Shown here piece by piece: positions 34,368 through 42,788 of a DNA stretch of 64,000 nucleotides. The notes beneath the pieces are model-generated. The model saw nothing but the letters and a program-made list of their open reading frames with translations. It had not been told where the DNA came from and ran no database searches. This stretch comes from Blastocatellia bacterium (lineage in GTDB: Bacteria > Acidobacteriota > Blastocatellia > Pyrinomonadales > Pyrinomonadaceae), in NCBI GenBank assembly GCA_003487805.1, contig DNNE01000065.1, positions 58,151-122,150 on the forward strand, written 5' to 3'. The number at the start of each line of letters is the position of its first letter. The first letter of the stretch is position 1. A program made the translations under genes and the position numbers.

Positions 34368-36107
34368 TTAGCTGGCGATTTGAATCGGTTCGGCGGTTGC
34401 GGCCATGCTCGATCCGAGTTGATGAAGCTGGGTCGCGTCGACCATGTTCAGGCCCTGATCGCGCACCGTCTTAAATCCTGGAAGAATTTCATCGACCGGC
34501 GCATGCATCACGCCCTTGCTGCGTTTGTATCCGGTGTAATCAAGGTAGAGATGCTTGCGCATGAAGCGATCGGGCACGCCGGCAAATCGGTACAGCGGAT
34601 ACTTGATACCGTTGCCGAAGAGTTTGCGACCGAGCATGTAGTAGTAGATCGGCACGCCAAGAGAGAACTTCATGTTTGCGGTACCTCCGCCGTGCCAGAA
34701 GTGCAGGTTGTATTTCCAGCAAGTGTAGAAAAATTCCCATTGCAAATCGGTCATCTCGATCAGCTTGGCGCTGTCCTTCTGCTGCATGCGCGTGTTCTCG
34801 AGCGGAACGAAGAAAGTGGGAACGAAGGTGCCCTTGGCATCGCGCAAATCGTAAAGCAGGTTAAGGGATTCTTTCGTGTCTGCGTCAGTCTCGCCCGGTA
34901 AGCCAATGATGAAAGTGCAGAACGGAAACCAATTGTGCTTGTTCAGGGTTTCCATTCCTTTCAGAACCACGTCGCGCCATTGGCCAGCCTTGTAAGGATA
35001 AGCCTTACCCTTCATGAAAATGTCGAAGAGGCGCGAGCTGCCCGTCTCTAAACCAATGATCGGATCGGTCATGCGCTGATCGGGATCGGTGGATTCCTTG
35101 TGCTGCACGTGCGAGAAGGGAACGATGAGCGGGGTCAATCGCTCGACGATCGTCGGATCTTTTACGACCGGCGCCATGGTGATGTGCGACATCTGCAGCG
35201 TCTCGATGCCGGGAACGCTCTTCACCCCGCGCAGCATCGTCTCCAGCGCGGTAGTGTTGGTCTCGAAATTCGAGGCTTGCTCATAGAGGAACATGTCCTC
35301 AGTCGCCAGCATGATTTCAGTCGCGCCCTCGCGCGCATTGACGTGCACACTCTCCATGATGTGCTCGAGCGGAAACGAGCGGCCAACTTTGGTGGCAGGT
35401 CCGCAGAACTGGCAGCCGCGCCCGCAGCCGCGCGTGATCTCGACCACGCCGAAGGTCGAACGGTGTTTGACGACTGGAATCTCTTCGACAGTCGGCTGCA
35501 TGCTCTTCGGAACTTTGATGATGCGTTCGAGCGTGGGATCACCGGCCATCATGCGCTTGAATAGATCGCTAAAGACGCGCTCGATCTCGCCGTCAATCAG
35601 GTAATCGACATTGAACTCGTCGAGGCGTTCGGCGCGCTCAAGTTGCCATGCGCCGGGACCGCCGATGACGATCTTCGGTCGATACTTCTTGATCACCGGG
35701 TGCGTTACGATTTTTAGAAACTCGGCCGCATTCAAGGGAATCAGGTTCTTGCCGGCGATCTTTGAATAGACATCCGTCGCATAAGAAATGCCCAGCGGAT
35801 TGTGAGCGTGAATCGCGACGACCTTCGTTTCCGGACCGATGAACTTCTCTAAATTTTCAAGATAGCAAACGACTACGTCTTCCTCCGGGTAATCGCGCAA
35901 CAACAGAGTCTCGACCATGCGCAATCCGTTGGGGACATATTTCGCGCGACCATCCGGCCAGGACTCGTTCATTAAAGACTCTGGACTTATCCATTTGTGT
36001 CCGAATTTGGCGGGAATAGTTGCCGACAGCATCTGTTGCCAAATGCTGTGACGCCATTCACTCGCTTCGCTGCAAGAAGCTGTCAGAACGATCTTTGGTG
36101 ATCCCAA
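34368..36107 (-). CDS. B12-binding-type radical SAM protein
   Basis: A 579-residue enzyme. The first 200 residues resemble a degenerate cobalamin-binding domain (KVVAIHAHNPLG, KIVIGGPGAW). The radical SAM cluster motif CxxxCxxC is C228, C232, C235 in ITRGCGRGCQFCGP. Later come GLETGSSRLFDIFMKGKAYP and CTFIIGLPGETDADTKESLN. A C-terminal domain of about 150 residues follows. The start is TTG. Such enzymes do methylations, ring changes or C-C bond formation on unreactive carbons; lipid or tetrapyrrole substrates are common. It is divergent from a second enzyme of the class at 36458 and upstream of a lipoprotein. The substrate is unknown. Confidence 0.85.
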   Translation of the reverse strand: MGSPKIVLTASCSEASEWRHSIWQQMLSATIPAKFGHKWISPESLMNESWPDGRAKYVPNGLRMVETLLLRDYPEEDVVVCYLENLEKFIGPETKVVAIHAHNPLGISYATDVYSKIAGKNLIPLNAAEFLKIVTHPVIKKYRPKIVIGGPGAWQLERAERLDEFNVDYLIDGEIERVFSDLFKRMMAGDPTLERIIKVPKSMQPTVEEIPVVKHRSTFGVVEITRGCGRGCQFCGPATKVGRSFPLEHIMESVHVNAREGATEIMLATEDMFLYEQASNFETNTTALETMLRGVKSVPGIETLQMSHITMAPVVKDPTIVERLTPLIVPFSHVQHKESTDPDQRMTDPIIGLETGSSRLFDIFMKGKAYPYKAGQWRDVVLKGMETLNKHNWFPFCTFIIGLPGETDADTKESLNLLYDLRDAKGTFVPTFFVPLENTRMQQKDSAKLIEMTDLQWEFFYTCWKYNLHFWHGGGTANMKFSLGVPIYYYMLGRKLFGNGIKYPLYRFAGVPDRFMRKHLYLDYTGYKRSKGVMHAPVDEILPGFKTVRDQGLNMVDATQLHQLGSSMAATAEPIQIAS

Positions 36108-36372
36108 CGGGAGCCCCCTTTAAGTCAGGGAATGAAGACAGTTACTATAACGCGGCGGATTCTAGCACCTGCCGCTTGCCGTGCCAAGCAGAATGTCTGA
36201 AGTCTCCTGGTCCGGTCTGGCCGCTCGGCAAGAATGTCTTGCCCTTTAGCGACCCGGGTACGGGCGCGTCAAGTCAAACTGAGCCTATCCTCGGGATGTC
36301 ACCTATGTACCCTATCGCTCTGGTGTGGTATAGTCCGCAAACTCGACAGCGCGAAGCTCTGAAGCGCGTGGC

Positions 36373-36409
36373 GACTGACATCATCCTCGTGTCAGTCAGC
36401 AGTTTTTTC
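36373..36409 (+). terminator. Terminator-like hairpin in the leader of the second radical SAM gene
   Basis: The stem GACTGACA / TGTCAGTC (36373-36380 with 36390-36397) is followed by AGCAG and six T, about 49 bases before the start codon. In that position it could act as an attenuator. The rest of the 350-base divergent gap shows no riboswitch I recognise; the cobalamin box is absent. Confidence 0.45.
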
Positions 36410-36457
36410 AATTCCAGCGGGGCGGCGATAACGCCTGAGTGAGAGTTCGCGACACTT

Positions 36458-38002
36458 ATGAAGATTCTTTTATACAATCCGGACAACGGCGTGACTCGCA
36501 ATTTCATGCCGCATTTGTGGATGTTTTTGCTGAAAGCGCTCACTCCTCCGGAACATGAAGTGCTGCTGATTGACGGTAATGCAAAGCCTCTGAATGACGA
36601 GGAACTAATCCAGTACATCAAGCAGGAAAACATCGGCCTGGTAGGCATCGGCGCGATGACGCGCATGGTCGCCAAAGCCTATCGAGTGGCGGACGTAATC
36701 CGCGCCGCCGGCGTTCCGGTGGTGATGGGTGGACCACACGTAACTGAACTGCCGGATGAAGCGCTGGGCCGCGATGGCGGACCGCGACACTGTGATGCCG
36801 TGGCTCTGGGCGAAGCGGACGAGACCTGGCCGCTAATTGTCGAAGATGCGGTGCGTGGTCAGCTCAAAGAAATTTATAAACCCGTTGATGAGGCCGGAAA
36901 GGAACGAAAGCCGGCGCTGCAGCCATATCCGACCATTCCCTGGGAAGACATGGAGCTCGATCAGTTCGACATGATTCCCAACTTCTTCCGTCCGCTGCTT
37001 AAGCGTTACGGCGCGGGCTGGCGTTCGGTTCAGCTGATTCCGATCGAATCCGGCCGAGGTTGCCCCTACGGTTGTGAGTTCTGCACAGTCACCGGTTTCT
37101 TTGGCGATTCGATTCGCTTTCGGAGTAATGAAAGCATCGTCGAGGAATTGCTGCGTTTGAAGCGGCGCGCGCGAAAAGCGCATGGCCAGGTGATGGTGTT
37201 CTTCATTGACGACAATTTCGCCATCAACATCAAGCGCACAAAGTCACTGCTGCGCGACATGATCGCGGCGAACGCGCAATTGCCGTGGCTCGCGCAGATC
37301 AGCGCGAATCTCTTGCGCGATGAAGAGCTGGTCGATTTGATGGCCGAGTCCGGATGTCGTTGGGTGTTCATCGGAATGGAATCGATCGATCCGGTGAACC
37401 TTGCGGACGTCGCCAAGAGCTTCAACAAGCCGAACGAATACGCGCCGGTGCTCAATCGGTTGGCGCAACGTGGCATCTACGCAGTGACGTCTTTCATTTT
37501 TGGTTTGGACAATGACACGGCGGGTGTCGCCGATCGCACTCTCGAACAAATTGAGTCTTGGCCCGCCGGACTTCCCGTCTTCGGTCAGCTCACGCCGTTT
37601 CCGTCAACTCCGTTGTACGAGCGTCTGAAGAAAGATGGAAGACTGACGCGACCGAAACACTGGCTTGAGTTTGCGCCTTATCAAATGGCGAATACGCCTT
37701 TGAAGATGACCATTCCGCAAACGCAGGAGGAGCTCACCAAGGCCTGGCTGGTTTCCTATAGTACAGAGAGAACTGAGCGCGCGATGGAATCGTTGCGTGA
37801 TAAGCCGATTCACGATCGCGTGATGCACCTGACAATGCGCATCCTCTTTCGGGGCATTTATTTTCCGCAACTGAACAAGCGGGCGTGGTTCAAAGTGATC
37901 TTTAATAATCGCCGCCCGATTTTCAAGCTGGTACGCGAAGGTTTTGGAATTTGGCGAGCATCGCGTCGAAGGGCTTCAGTCATTTCGCCCGTAACTGGCT
38001 AA
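36458..38002 (+). CDS. B12-binding-type radical SAM protein
   Basis: A 514-residue enzyme with a Rossmann-like cobalamin-binding domain (LVGIGAMTRMVAKAYRVADV, VVMGGPHVTELPDEAL) and a radical SAM barrel whose cluster ligands are C202, C206, C209 in ESGRGCPYGCEFCTV. Further family signs are FIDDNFAINIKRTKSLLRDM, FIGMESID and SFIFGLDNDT. The C-terminal region (about 430-514) is basic. The layout is that of BchE/HpnR/Tes-like enzymes, which act on pigments or lipids. Its divergent partner at 34368 has the same layout, so they may act in one pathway. The substrate cannot be told from sequence. Confidence 0.87.
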   Translation: MKILLYNPDNGVTRNFMPHLWMFLLKALTPPEHEVLLIDGNAKPLNDEELIQYIKQENIGLVGIGAMTRMVAKAYRVADVIRAAGVPVVMGGPHVTELPDEALGRDGGPRHCDAVALGEADETWPLIVEDAVRGQLKEIYKPVDEAGKERKPALQPYPTIPWEDMELDQFDMIPNFFRPLLKRYGAGWRSVQLIPIESGRGCPYGCEFCTVTGFFGDSIRFRSNESIVEELLRLKRRARKAHGQVMVFFIDDNFAINIKRTKSLLRDMIAANAQLPWLAQISANLLRDEELVDLMAESGCRWVFIGMESIDPVNLADVAKSFNKPNEYAPVLNRLAQRGIYAVTSFIFGLDNDTAGVADRTLEQIESWPAGLPVFGQLTPFPSTPLYERLKKDGRLTRPKHWLEFAPYQMANTPLKMTIPQTQEELTKAWLVSYSTERTERAMESLRDKPIHDRVMHLTMRILFRGIYFPQLNKRAWFKVIFNNRRPIFKLVREGFGIWRASRRRASVISPVTG

Positions 38003-38014
38003 ATCCGCCGGTCT

Positions 38015-38908
38015 TCATTTCTTTTGCAATACTATCGTTCGCGGGATCTGTTGAAGGTCGTTTCGTATCTCAATCAGTTTCCAAACCTCCCGATCTACTA
38101 AATCGCGAATCGCCACATCCTGATTGATCCCGAACTCAAAAACTAAATAACCGGCGGGCCTGAGATGGCCTGGCGCATCGAGGAGCAAGCGGCGGATTAG
38201 GGCCAGCCCATCACTGCCGCCGGCGAGCGCCGCCCGCGGTTCGCGCTGCACTTCGCGCTGAAGAGTTTTCATCTCGTCATCAGAAACGTAAGGCGGGTTG
38301 GAAACGATTAGATCGAGCGTCTCGTTGACAGAGATTGCGTCGAAAAAATCAGATTGAACCAGGCGTAATCGATTTGCGACGCGATGTCGTTCGGCATTTC
38401 GTTGGGCGATCCGCAGGGCCTGCTCCGAAATGTCGATGGCGATCGCGCGCGCTTCGCGACACTCGTTTAGGATTGAAACCGCGAGACATCCTGATCCTGT
38501 GCCTATGTCGGCGAACGCGAACTCCGCGTTGGCGTCAACAAGTTCCAGTGCTGCTTCTACGATCAGCTCGGTTTCGGGGCGGGGAATCAAGACATCCGGC
38601 GTGACTTCGAAGTCGAGTTTAAAAAACTCCTGGTGACCGGTGATGTATTGCAGCGGTTCGCCCTGCACACGCCGAGCTATGAATTCTTCAAACTGCTTTA
38701 GTTGATGTTCGGCAATCGTAGCTTCAGGATGCGCGACGAGAAATGCGCGGTCGCGGCCGATTACGTGACTCATAAGCACGCCGGCATCGAGTCGCGGCTC
38801 GCTTATGTTCGCGTCGAGCCTCCGGGCAGCTTCGCTTAGGGCAGTGCCGACTGAAGCGGACATCTTGTGATCTGATTCTGCTTTCTCTTCGTTATTGATC
38901 GCAATCAC
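38015..38908 (-). CDS. prmC: Release factor glutamine methyltransferase
   Basis: A 297-residue enzyme that methylates the Gln of the GGQ loop in peptide chain release factors. The N-terminal helical domain (LDAGVLMSHVIGRDRAFLVA) is followed by GEPLQYITGHQEFF, the SAM site FADIGTGSGCLAVSIL and the catalytic NPPYVS. The first codon is GTG at 38908; an ATG at 38863 (MSASVGTALSE) is an alternative that would fit the usual family length better. The prfA gene that often precedes it is not present here. Confidence 0.93.
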   Translation of the reverse strand: MIAINNEEKAESDHKMSASVGTALSEAARRLDANISEPRLDAGVLMSHVIGRDRAFLVAHPEATIAEHQLKQFEEFIARRVQGEPLQYITGHQEFFKLDFEVTPDVLIPRPETELIVEAALELVDANAEFAFADIGTGSGCLAVSILNECREARAIAIDISEQALRIAQRNAERHRVANRLRLVQSDFFDAISVNETLDLIVSNPPYVSDDEMKTLQREVQREPRAALAGGSDGLALIRRLLLDAPGHLRPAGYLVFEFGINQDVAIRDLVDREVWKLIEIRNDLQQIPRTIVLQKK

Positions 38909-39006
38909 ATTCTATATTACGCTGCGCGTTGAATCGTCAGGTGAATCGCTGGATGAGTCGTTATTGGTCGCGCAATTCGGACCTGTGGGGATTGCGGATC
39001 GCTCAA

Positions 39007-39147
39007 CGCAATCCCGATTTATCGGGATTGCGCTCGGGCATTCAGCGGAAGGCAAGCGCGATTGCGACTTTACTTTGGGTAGCACGAAACGAGTCTCGTT
39101 TCTCCCGTACGGACGGCGGAGCCCCGACTTTAGTCGGGGTTTCGCAA
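39007..39147. repeat. Cluster of perfect palindromes
   Basis: Within the gap 38909-39202 lie CGCAATCCCGAT / ATCGGGATTGCG (39007-39032), GAAACGAGTCTCGTTTC (about 39085-39101), and CCCCGACTTTAGTCGGGG (39122-39139) followed by TTTCGC. The last could act as a terminator on the plus strand. No gene is supported. Confidence 0.75.
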
Positions 39148-39202
39148 GTTCAAGGGCAAAGCTCTGAAAACTTTTTGAACGAAGGAAGACCACTTCTAAA
39201 AA

Positions 39203-39571
39203 ATGGGCGCCCTGTCAAAAAGCCTTGTTCTATTTGCGCTGAATTGGATTGACGCGCAGTTAACTCTTATTTGGGTTCGCGCGGACATCGCCAGCGAGGG
39301 CAATGGATTGATGAGCGCACTGCTCAGGATTGGGGATGCTCCTTTCCTGCTGGTGAAACTCGCCATTGGTGCTTTTGCCGCTTACACCCTCTATAAATGC
39401 TCGCATTTGCCGCTGGCGCGACGCGGTATGCAGCTGGTCCTGATGATCTACTGCGCGCTGATGATTGCTCACGCGGCGACGGGGTTGTCGGCGCTGGGCT
39501 GGCACACTCCGCTCGCATTTATTACTTACATTACTAACGTTCCGCATACCCTGCTGACGCTTTTCTCGTAA
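39203..39571 (+). CDS. Small membrane protein, DUF5658-like
   Basis: A 122-residue protein with four predicted membrane helices: LSKSLVLFALNWIDAQLTLI, FLLVKLAIGAFAAYTLY, GMQLVLMIYCALMIAHAATG and a final helix near the end. The motif NWIDAQLTLIWVR and the Asn-Gly-Leu-Met stretch resemble the DUF5658 group of small integral membrane proteins without known function. It stands alone between two repeat-filled gaps. The start has no strong ribosome binding site. Confidence 0.7.
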   Translation: MGALSKSLVLFALNWIDAQLTLIWVRADIASEGNGLMSALLRIGDAPFLLVKLAIGAFAAYTLYKCSHLPLARRGMQLVLMIYCALMIAHAATGLSALGWHTPLAFITYITNVPHTLLTLFS

Positions 39572-39590
39572 CATCTCTTAACAATCAAAG

Positions 39591-39682
39591 ACTGGAGCGC
39601 AAGCGTCCCGCTTGCGGGAATTGATTTGCGAGCAAAGTCACGACGATATCGTACCTTGCAAGCGAGACGCTTGCGCTCCAGT
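39591..39682. repeat. Inverted repeat, ACTGGAGCGCAAGCG type
   Basis: The left arm (39591-39620) and right arm (39653-39682) are reverse complements except for a few bases, sharing ACTGGAGCGCAAGCGTC and a CTTGC end. The spacer is about 32 bases. It lies in the gap between the membrane protein and htrA. Confidence 0.88.
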
Positions 39683-39838
39683 CCCAGAGCGCCGGCTGGT
39701 ACCACTTTCGAAAACATTTTGGAACTCTTGCGTGAGATAGCGGAACCCGGTGGCCTCTCCGCGCGTTTTGCAAATGCGCTTTGCACAACCGTAGACTAGT
39801 GACGCCGCATCTCAGTAGGGGTTAGGAGAATTCGAATT

Positions 39839-41002
39839 ATGTATAAAGTAACAGCACGTCAGATTTTGGTGATTGCGTTCGCTTCGGCGATGTTGGCGGC
39901 CGTCACCGTGCTCGGGGTTCAGGCATTATCCGGCCATTTTCAACCGTTCAGTTCGGCGGCGGTCTCGCCGGCGGCAAGCGTAGCCGACCCGTCATTGGCA
40001 ACCGATGAGCAGAACAATATCGATGTCTATAAGGCATCCGCTCCCGGAGTCGTCTACATTCAGTCGACGACGACGGTCCGCGACATATTCGGCTTGTTCG
40101 CCGACGCGAGAGAAGGCGCGGGCTCGGGATCGATTATCGATGAGCAAGGCGACATTCTTACCAACTATCACGTCATCGCAGATGCGGAAAAGCTAACGGT
40201 CAGTTTCGGCAACGGCAAAAATTATCCAGCCCAGGTCGTGGGGAAAGATCCGGACACGGACCTGGCAGTCATTCGTTTGCTGCAACCGCCGAAAGAGCCG
40301 ATGACCGTTGTTCCCCTCGGCGATTCAGACAAACTGATTGTAGGTCAAAAAGTTTTAGCGATTGGAAATCCGTTCGGTCTTGATCGAACCTTGACCACCG
40401 GTGTCATCAGCGGCTTGCAACGACCGATTCGCGCCGAAAATGGCAGACAGATCGAAGGCGCAATCCAAACAGACGCATCGATCAATCCCGGAAATTCCGG
40501 TGGTCCATTGCTCGATTCACACGGCCGGATGATTGGCATCAACTCGCAGATTGAATCACCGTCGGGGGCGTCCGCGGGCGTGGGATTTGCAATTCCGGTG
40601 AACATCGCGAAACGCATCGTTCCGCAACTGGTGCGAAACGGTTCGGTGCAGCGGCCCGATCTGGGTATCAATCCGCGTGATGTTGAGGCGCTGCGAAGAC
40701 AAGTCGAGTTGCCAGTATCCGACGGGGTATTGATTTGGTCTGTGCGACCGGGCGGACCGGCGGCAAATGCGGGCCTGAAAGGCCTGGCGCGGACCGACGA
40801 TGGGGATATCGAACTGGGCGACATTATCGTAGCGGTTGATGGGCAAAAGATTGCGAACAACGATGATTTGTATCGCTTTCTGGATAAGCACCAAATCAAC
40901 GATACGGTGAACGTCGACGTAATCCGGCGCGGTCGGCATACGACTATTCCGGTGCGCTTGACCGTGACAGCGCCCACGCGGCGTCGCGGGTACGGGGAAT
41001 AA
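39839..41002 (+). CDS. HtrA/DegP-like serine protease with one PDZ domain
   Basis: A 387-residue periplasmic protease or chaperone anchored by an N-terminal hydrophobic segment (ILVIAFASAMLAAVTVLGVQ). The trypsin-like triad is complete: H111 in TNYHVI, D141 in DTDLAVI and S220 in NPGNSGGPL. A single PDZ domain (about 290-375, GVLIWSVRPGGPAANAGLKG) follows, as in DegS-like proteases. AGGAG lies 10 bases before the ATG. It should degrade or sense misfolded envelope proteins. A strong terminator follows, so it is monocistronic. Confidence 0.93.
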   Translation: MYKVTARQILVIAFASAMLAAVTVLGVQALSGHFQPFSSAAVSPAASVADPSLATDEQNNIDVYKASAPGVVYIQSTTTVRDIFGLFADAREGAGSGSIIDEQGDILTNYHVIADAEKLTVSFGNGKNYPAQVVGKDPDTDLAVIRLLQPPKEPMTVVPLGDSDKLIVGQKVLAIGNPFGLDRTLTTGVISGLQRPIRAENGRQIEGAIQTDASINPGNSGGPLLDSHGRMIGINSQIESPSGASAGVGFAIPVNIAKRIVPQLVRNGSVQRPDLGINPRDVEALRRQVELPVSDGVLIWSVRPGGPAANAGLKGLARTDDGDIELGDIIVAVDGQKIANNDDLYRFLDKHQINDTVNVDVIRRGRHTTIPVRLTVTAPTRRRGYGE

Positions 41003-41023
41003 TTTAACTCAACCGGAAAAGGG

Positions 41024-41063
41024 AAAACGCGCGTCGTTAAAAGCGGCGCGCGTTTTGTGTTTT
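41024..41063. terminator. Strong bidirectional terminator after htrA
   Basis: A 10-base stem AAAACGCGCG / CGCGCGTTTT (41024-41033 with 41047-41056) with flanking A and T runs serves both strands. The convergent minus-strand gene ends inside its loop. Confidence 0.9.
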
Positions 41064-41545
41064 ACCGCGCCGAGGCTGTTGACGTTCGAGGTGGGTTCTC
41101 CATTTCTTGATCATTGTGCGTAATACCCGTAGCTGCTGTTCGGTTAGCGGCTCTTGCACGATCATCAGGTGAAGAGCGCTGTCCTCGTAGTTGAATCCCG
41201 GTACCACATGCGTACTTGCCTGCGAATGGCGCAAAGGCGGTTACGTCTCTCTTTGATTAGAAAGTGTAACTCTCGTTCACCTTCGTCCAGCAACACGTTG
41301 TCTATCGCGTGTGTTAATGAAGAGTGTCCGTCACCCGACATGTTCTTGTTGTTTCCGAAAGGCCGACAGTAAGAAATGACCAGCGCGGTTTCAAATGCTG
41401 ATCGAATCAGGTTCAACTGTCCAGAAGTCTTCTCGTAAAGCTTCCTCCGAAGCATGTATTGAACAAAACGATCGCATTCTCGAAAGTCACCGCGAAATTG
41501 TGCGGCGATATTTTCGCATCTCTCCGGGATCGCTTCCGTTATCAC
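41037..41545 (-). pseudogene. Frameshifted hypothetical gene
   Basis: Two overlapping minus-strand frames form one protein. The 5' frame (41545 to about 41230) gives SAFETALVISYCRPFGNNKN up to KERRNRLCA. The 3' frame (41234-41037) continues HSQASTHVVPGFNYEDSALH. The joined text RNRLCA-HSQAS reads as a single conserved-looking segment, so one base is missing near 41228-41232. The intact protein would be about 168 residues, probably soluble; I do not know its function, although His-containing RN-x(4)-H segments are seen in HEPN-like proteins. It lies directly upstream of the toxin-antitoxin pair's minus-strand terminus. Pseudogene or consensus error. Confidence 0.65.
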
Positions 41546-41576
41546 TTAATTCCATGCGGGTTCACTCCGGAGTTGG

Positions 41577-41986
41577 TCACTTGAGCCAGTTCGCGATCTC
41601 AAGAGTCTTGATCCGTCGAAAATGCTCCTCATTGTTCGTCACGATTCCGCAGTTCTGCGTTAGCGCGCAAGCAGCAATGAGAATATCCGCATCTCCGATC
41701 ATTTGCCCTCGTTTATACAGGTCCGCGTAGATATCGGCGGCGCGCAACACAACCTCATCCGTGATAGCCAGAATCCTGGTTTTCTCACAGAACACTTCAA
41801 AGCGAGCCATTTGTTTCTCGGCGTCTTTTGCTTTCAGTCCTCGCAGAATTTCGTAACGAGTAATTATAGAGATGGTGAATTGATCATGATCTGCGAGATA
41901 GGTCTTGGCCCTTGGAAGCACAACACTATTTCCGCGCATCAATGATGAGAGTATGTCTGTATCGAGGATGATTCCCGTGAAGTCAT
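41577..41986 (-). pseudogene. PIN-domain (VapC-like) toxin, frameshifted near its start
   Basis: The body is a PIN-domain RNase (TYLADHDQFTISIITRYEIL, IGDADILIAACAL, GIVTNNEEHFRRI) with acidic residues in place. The natural start, ATG 41984-41986, overlaps the antitoxin stop (ATGA), but runs out of frame after 15 codons. In the PIN frame the codons before the first available start read GIILDTDILSSLMRGN, the conserved first strand with the catalytic Asp. One extra G in the run at 41974-41976 would join them as MTSRGIILDTDILS. Starting at TTG 41942 would lose that Asp. So the toxin is inactive as written, or the base is a consensus error. Confidence 0.8.
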
Positions 41987-42225
41987 GAGGTCAGGGAATC
42001 ATGGAAGAATTTGGTGCGGTCGAGAGCTATGGTTTCTATTTCATCAATATCTTTGTCTCTGAGACCATCGTAGACATGACTCGCAAGTTCAATTAGATCA
42101 CCGTGCGAAATGTTTGGAGTCTCGACAGTCAGTCTTACACGCTGCCCTTCCGAGAAAGGCAGTGAGCCGTTCTCAACGGGCTTAAATTTACCTTCTTCGA
42201 ATACTCCTTCAAGTATTTGGGTCAT
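41983..42225 (-). CDS. AF2212-like (DUF104) antitoxin
   Basis: An 80-residue protein starting MTQILEGVFEEGKFKPVENG and continuing LPFSEGQRVRLTVE, the signature of DUF104/AF2212-like antitoxins. The C-terminal half (LIELASHVYDGLRDKDIDEI) is helical and would wrap the toxin. It precedes the PIN toxin with a 4-base overlap, the usual order for this system, in which the antitoxin binds the PIN RNase and the operator. Here the toxin carries a frameshift. Confidence 0.88.
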   Translation of the reverse strand: MTQILEGVFEEGKFKPVENGSLPFSEGQRVRLTVETPNISHGDLIELASHVYDGLRDKDIDEIETIALDRTKFFHDSLTS

Positions 42226-42250
42226 GATGCAATCACACCCTCTCAGGATC

Positions 42251-42604
42251 TCACCCGGGCGGCCAGGTCATCTCGCGTCCGCCCAGCACGTGCACGTGTA
42301 TATGAAAGACAGATTGGCCGGCGCCGCTGCCGGTATTTATCACTGTGCGATAGCCACCACTGTCCGACAATCCGTGATCGTAGGCCACTCGCGCGGAGAT
42401 CCTCAAAAGATGGCCTAATAGTGATTCATCTTTTTGCGAAGCATCGTCGAGCGAGTCCATGTGCTCGCGCGGAATGACTAATAAGTGCGTGGGGGCCTGC
42501 GGATTAGCGTCGCGAATAACGATGCAACGAGGGTCCTGGTAAACCACGTCAGCGGCGGCAGTTCCCGCCAAAATCTTGCAAAATAGGCAATCTGTCTCGC
42601 TCAT
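42251..42604 (-). CDS. HIT-family nucleotide hydrolase (HinT-like)
   Basis: A 117-residue protein with the zinc-binding N-terminus DCLFCKILAG, the HIT core THLLVIPREHMDSL and the triad HIHVHVLGG near the end. HinT-type proteins hydrolyse adenosine phosphoramidates and aminoacyl-adenylates in the cytosol. Length and motif order match the family. It is 25 bases upstream of the antitoxin gene on the same strand, but the functions look unrelated. Confidence 0.93.
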   Translation of the reverse strand: MSETDCLFCKILAGTAAADVVYQDPRCIVIRDANPQAPTHLLVIPREHMDSLDDASQKDESLLGHLLRISARVAYDHGLSDSGGYRTVINTGSGAGQSVFHIHVHVLGGREMTWPPG

Positions 42605-42649
42605 GTCGGGAATAATAACACAGAGTTCAGCGGTTCAAAGTTCAAGCAT

Positions 42650-42730
42650 CCGGTACGGAACCGCTTGCGCTAGCAAGCGGGTAATCCCAAGGAAACTACC
42701 CGGTCGCTTGCGCGACCGGTTCCGTACCGG
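42650..42730. repeat. Inverted repeat, CCGGTACGGAACC type
   Basis: The left arm 42650-42683 and right arm 42697-42730 pair through CCGGTACGGAACC and GGGTA ends, with smaller inner palindromes GCTTGCGCTAGCAAGC and GGTCGCTTGCGCGACC. It fills most of the gap between the HIT gene and murA, followed by a small hairpin CAACC-TGAA-GGTTG at 42771-42784. Confidence 0.87.
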
Positions 42731-42788
42731 TTTTGTCTTGTCGACATTCTGGACAAAGCCGCTAACAGCGCAACCTGAAGGTTGAACG

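Noticed and set aside
36020..36442. 140-codon plus-strand frame in the divergent radical SAM gap
   Set aside because: It covers the antisense of a start region and a hairpin, with no protein-like pattern.
36108..36457. Cobalamin riboswitch upstream of the B12-type radical SAM genes
   Set aside because: The conserved B12-box sequences were looked for and not found; only a simple terminator-like hairpin is present.
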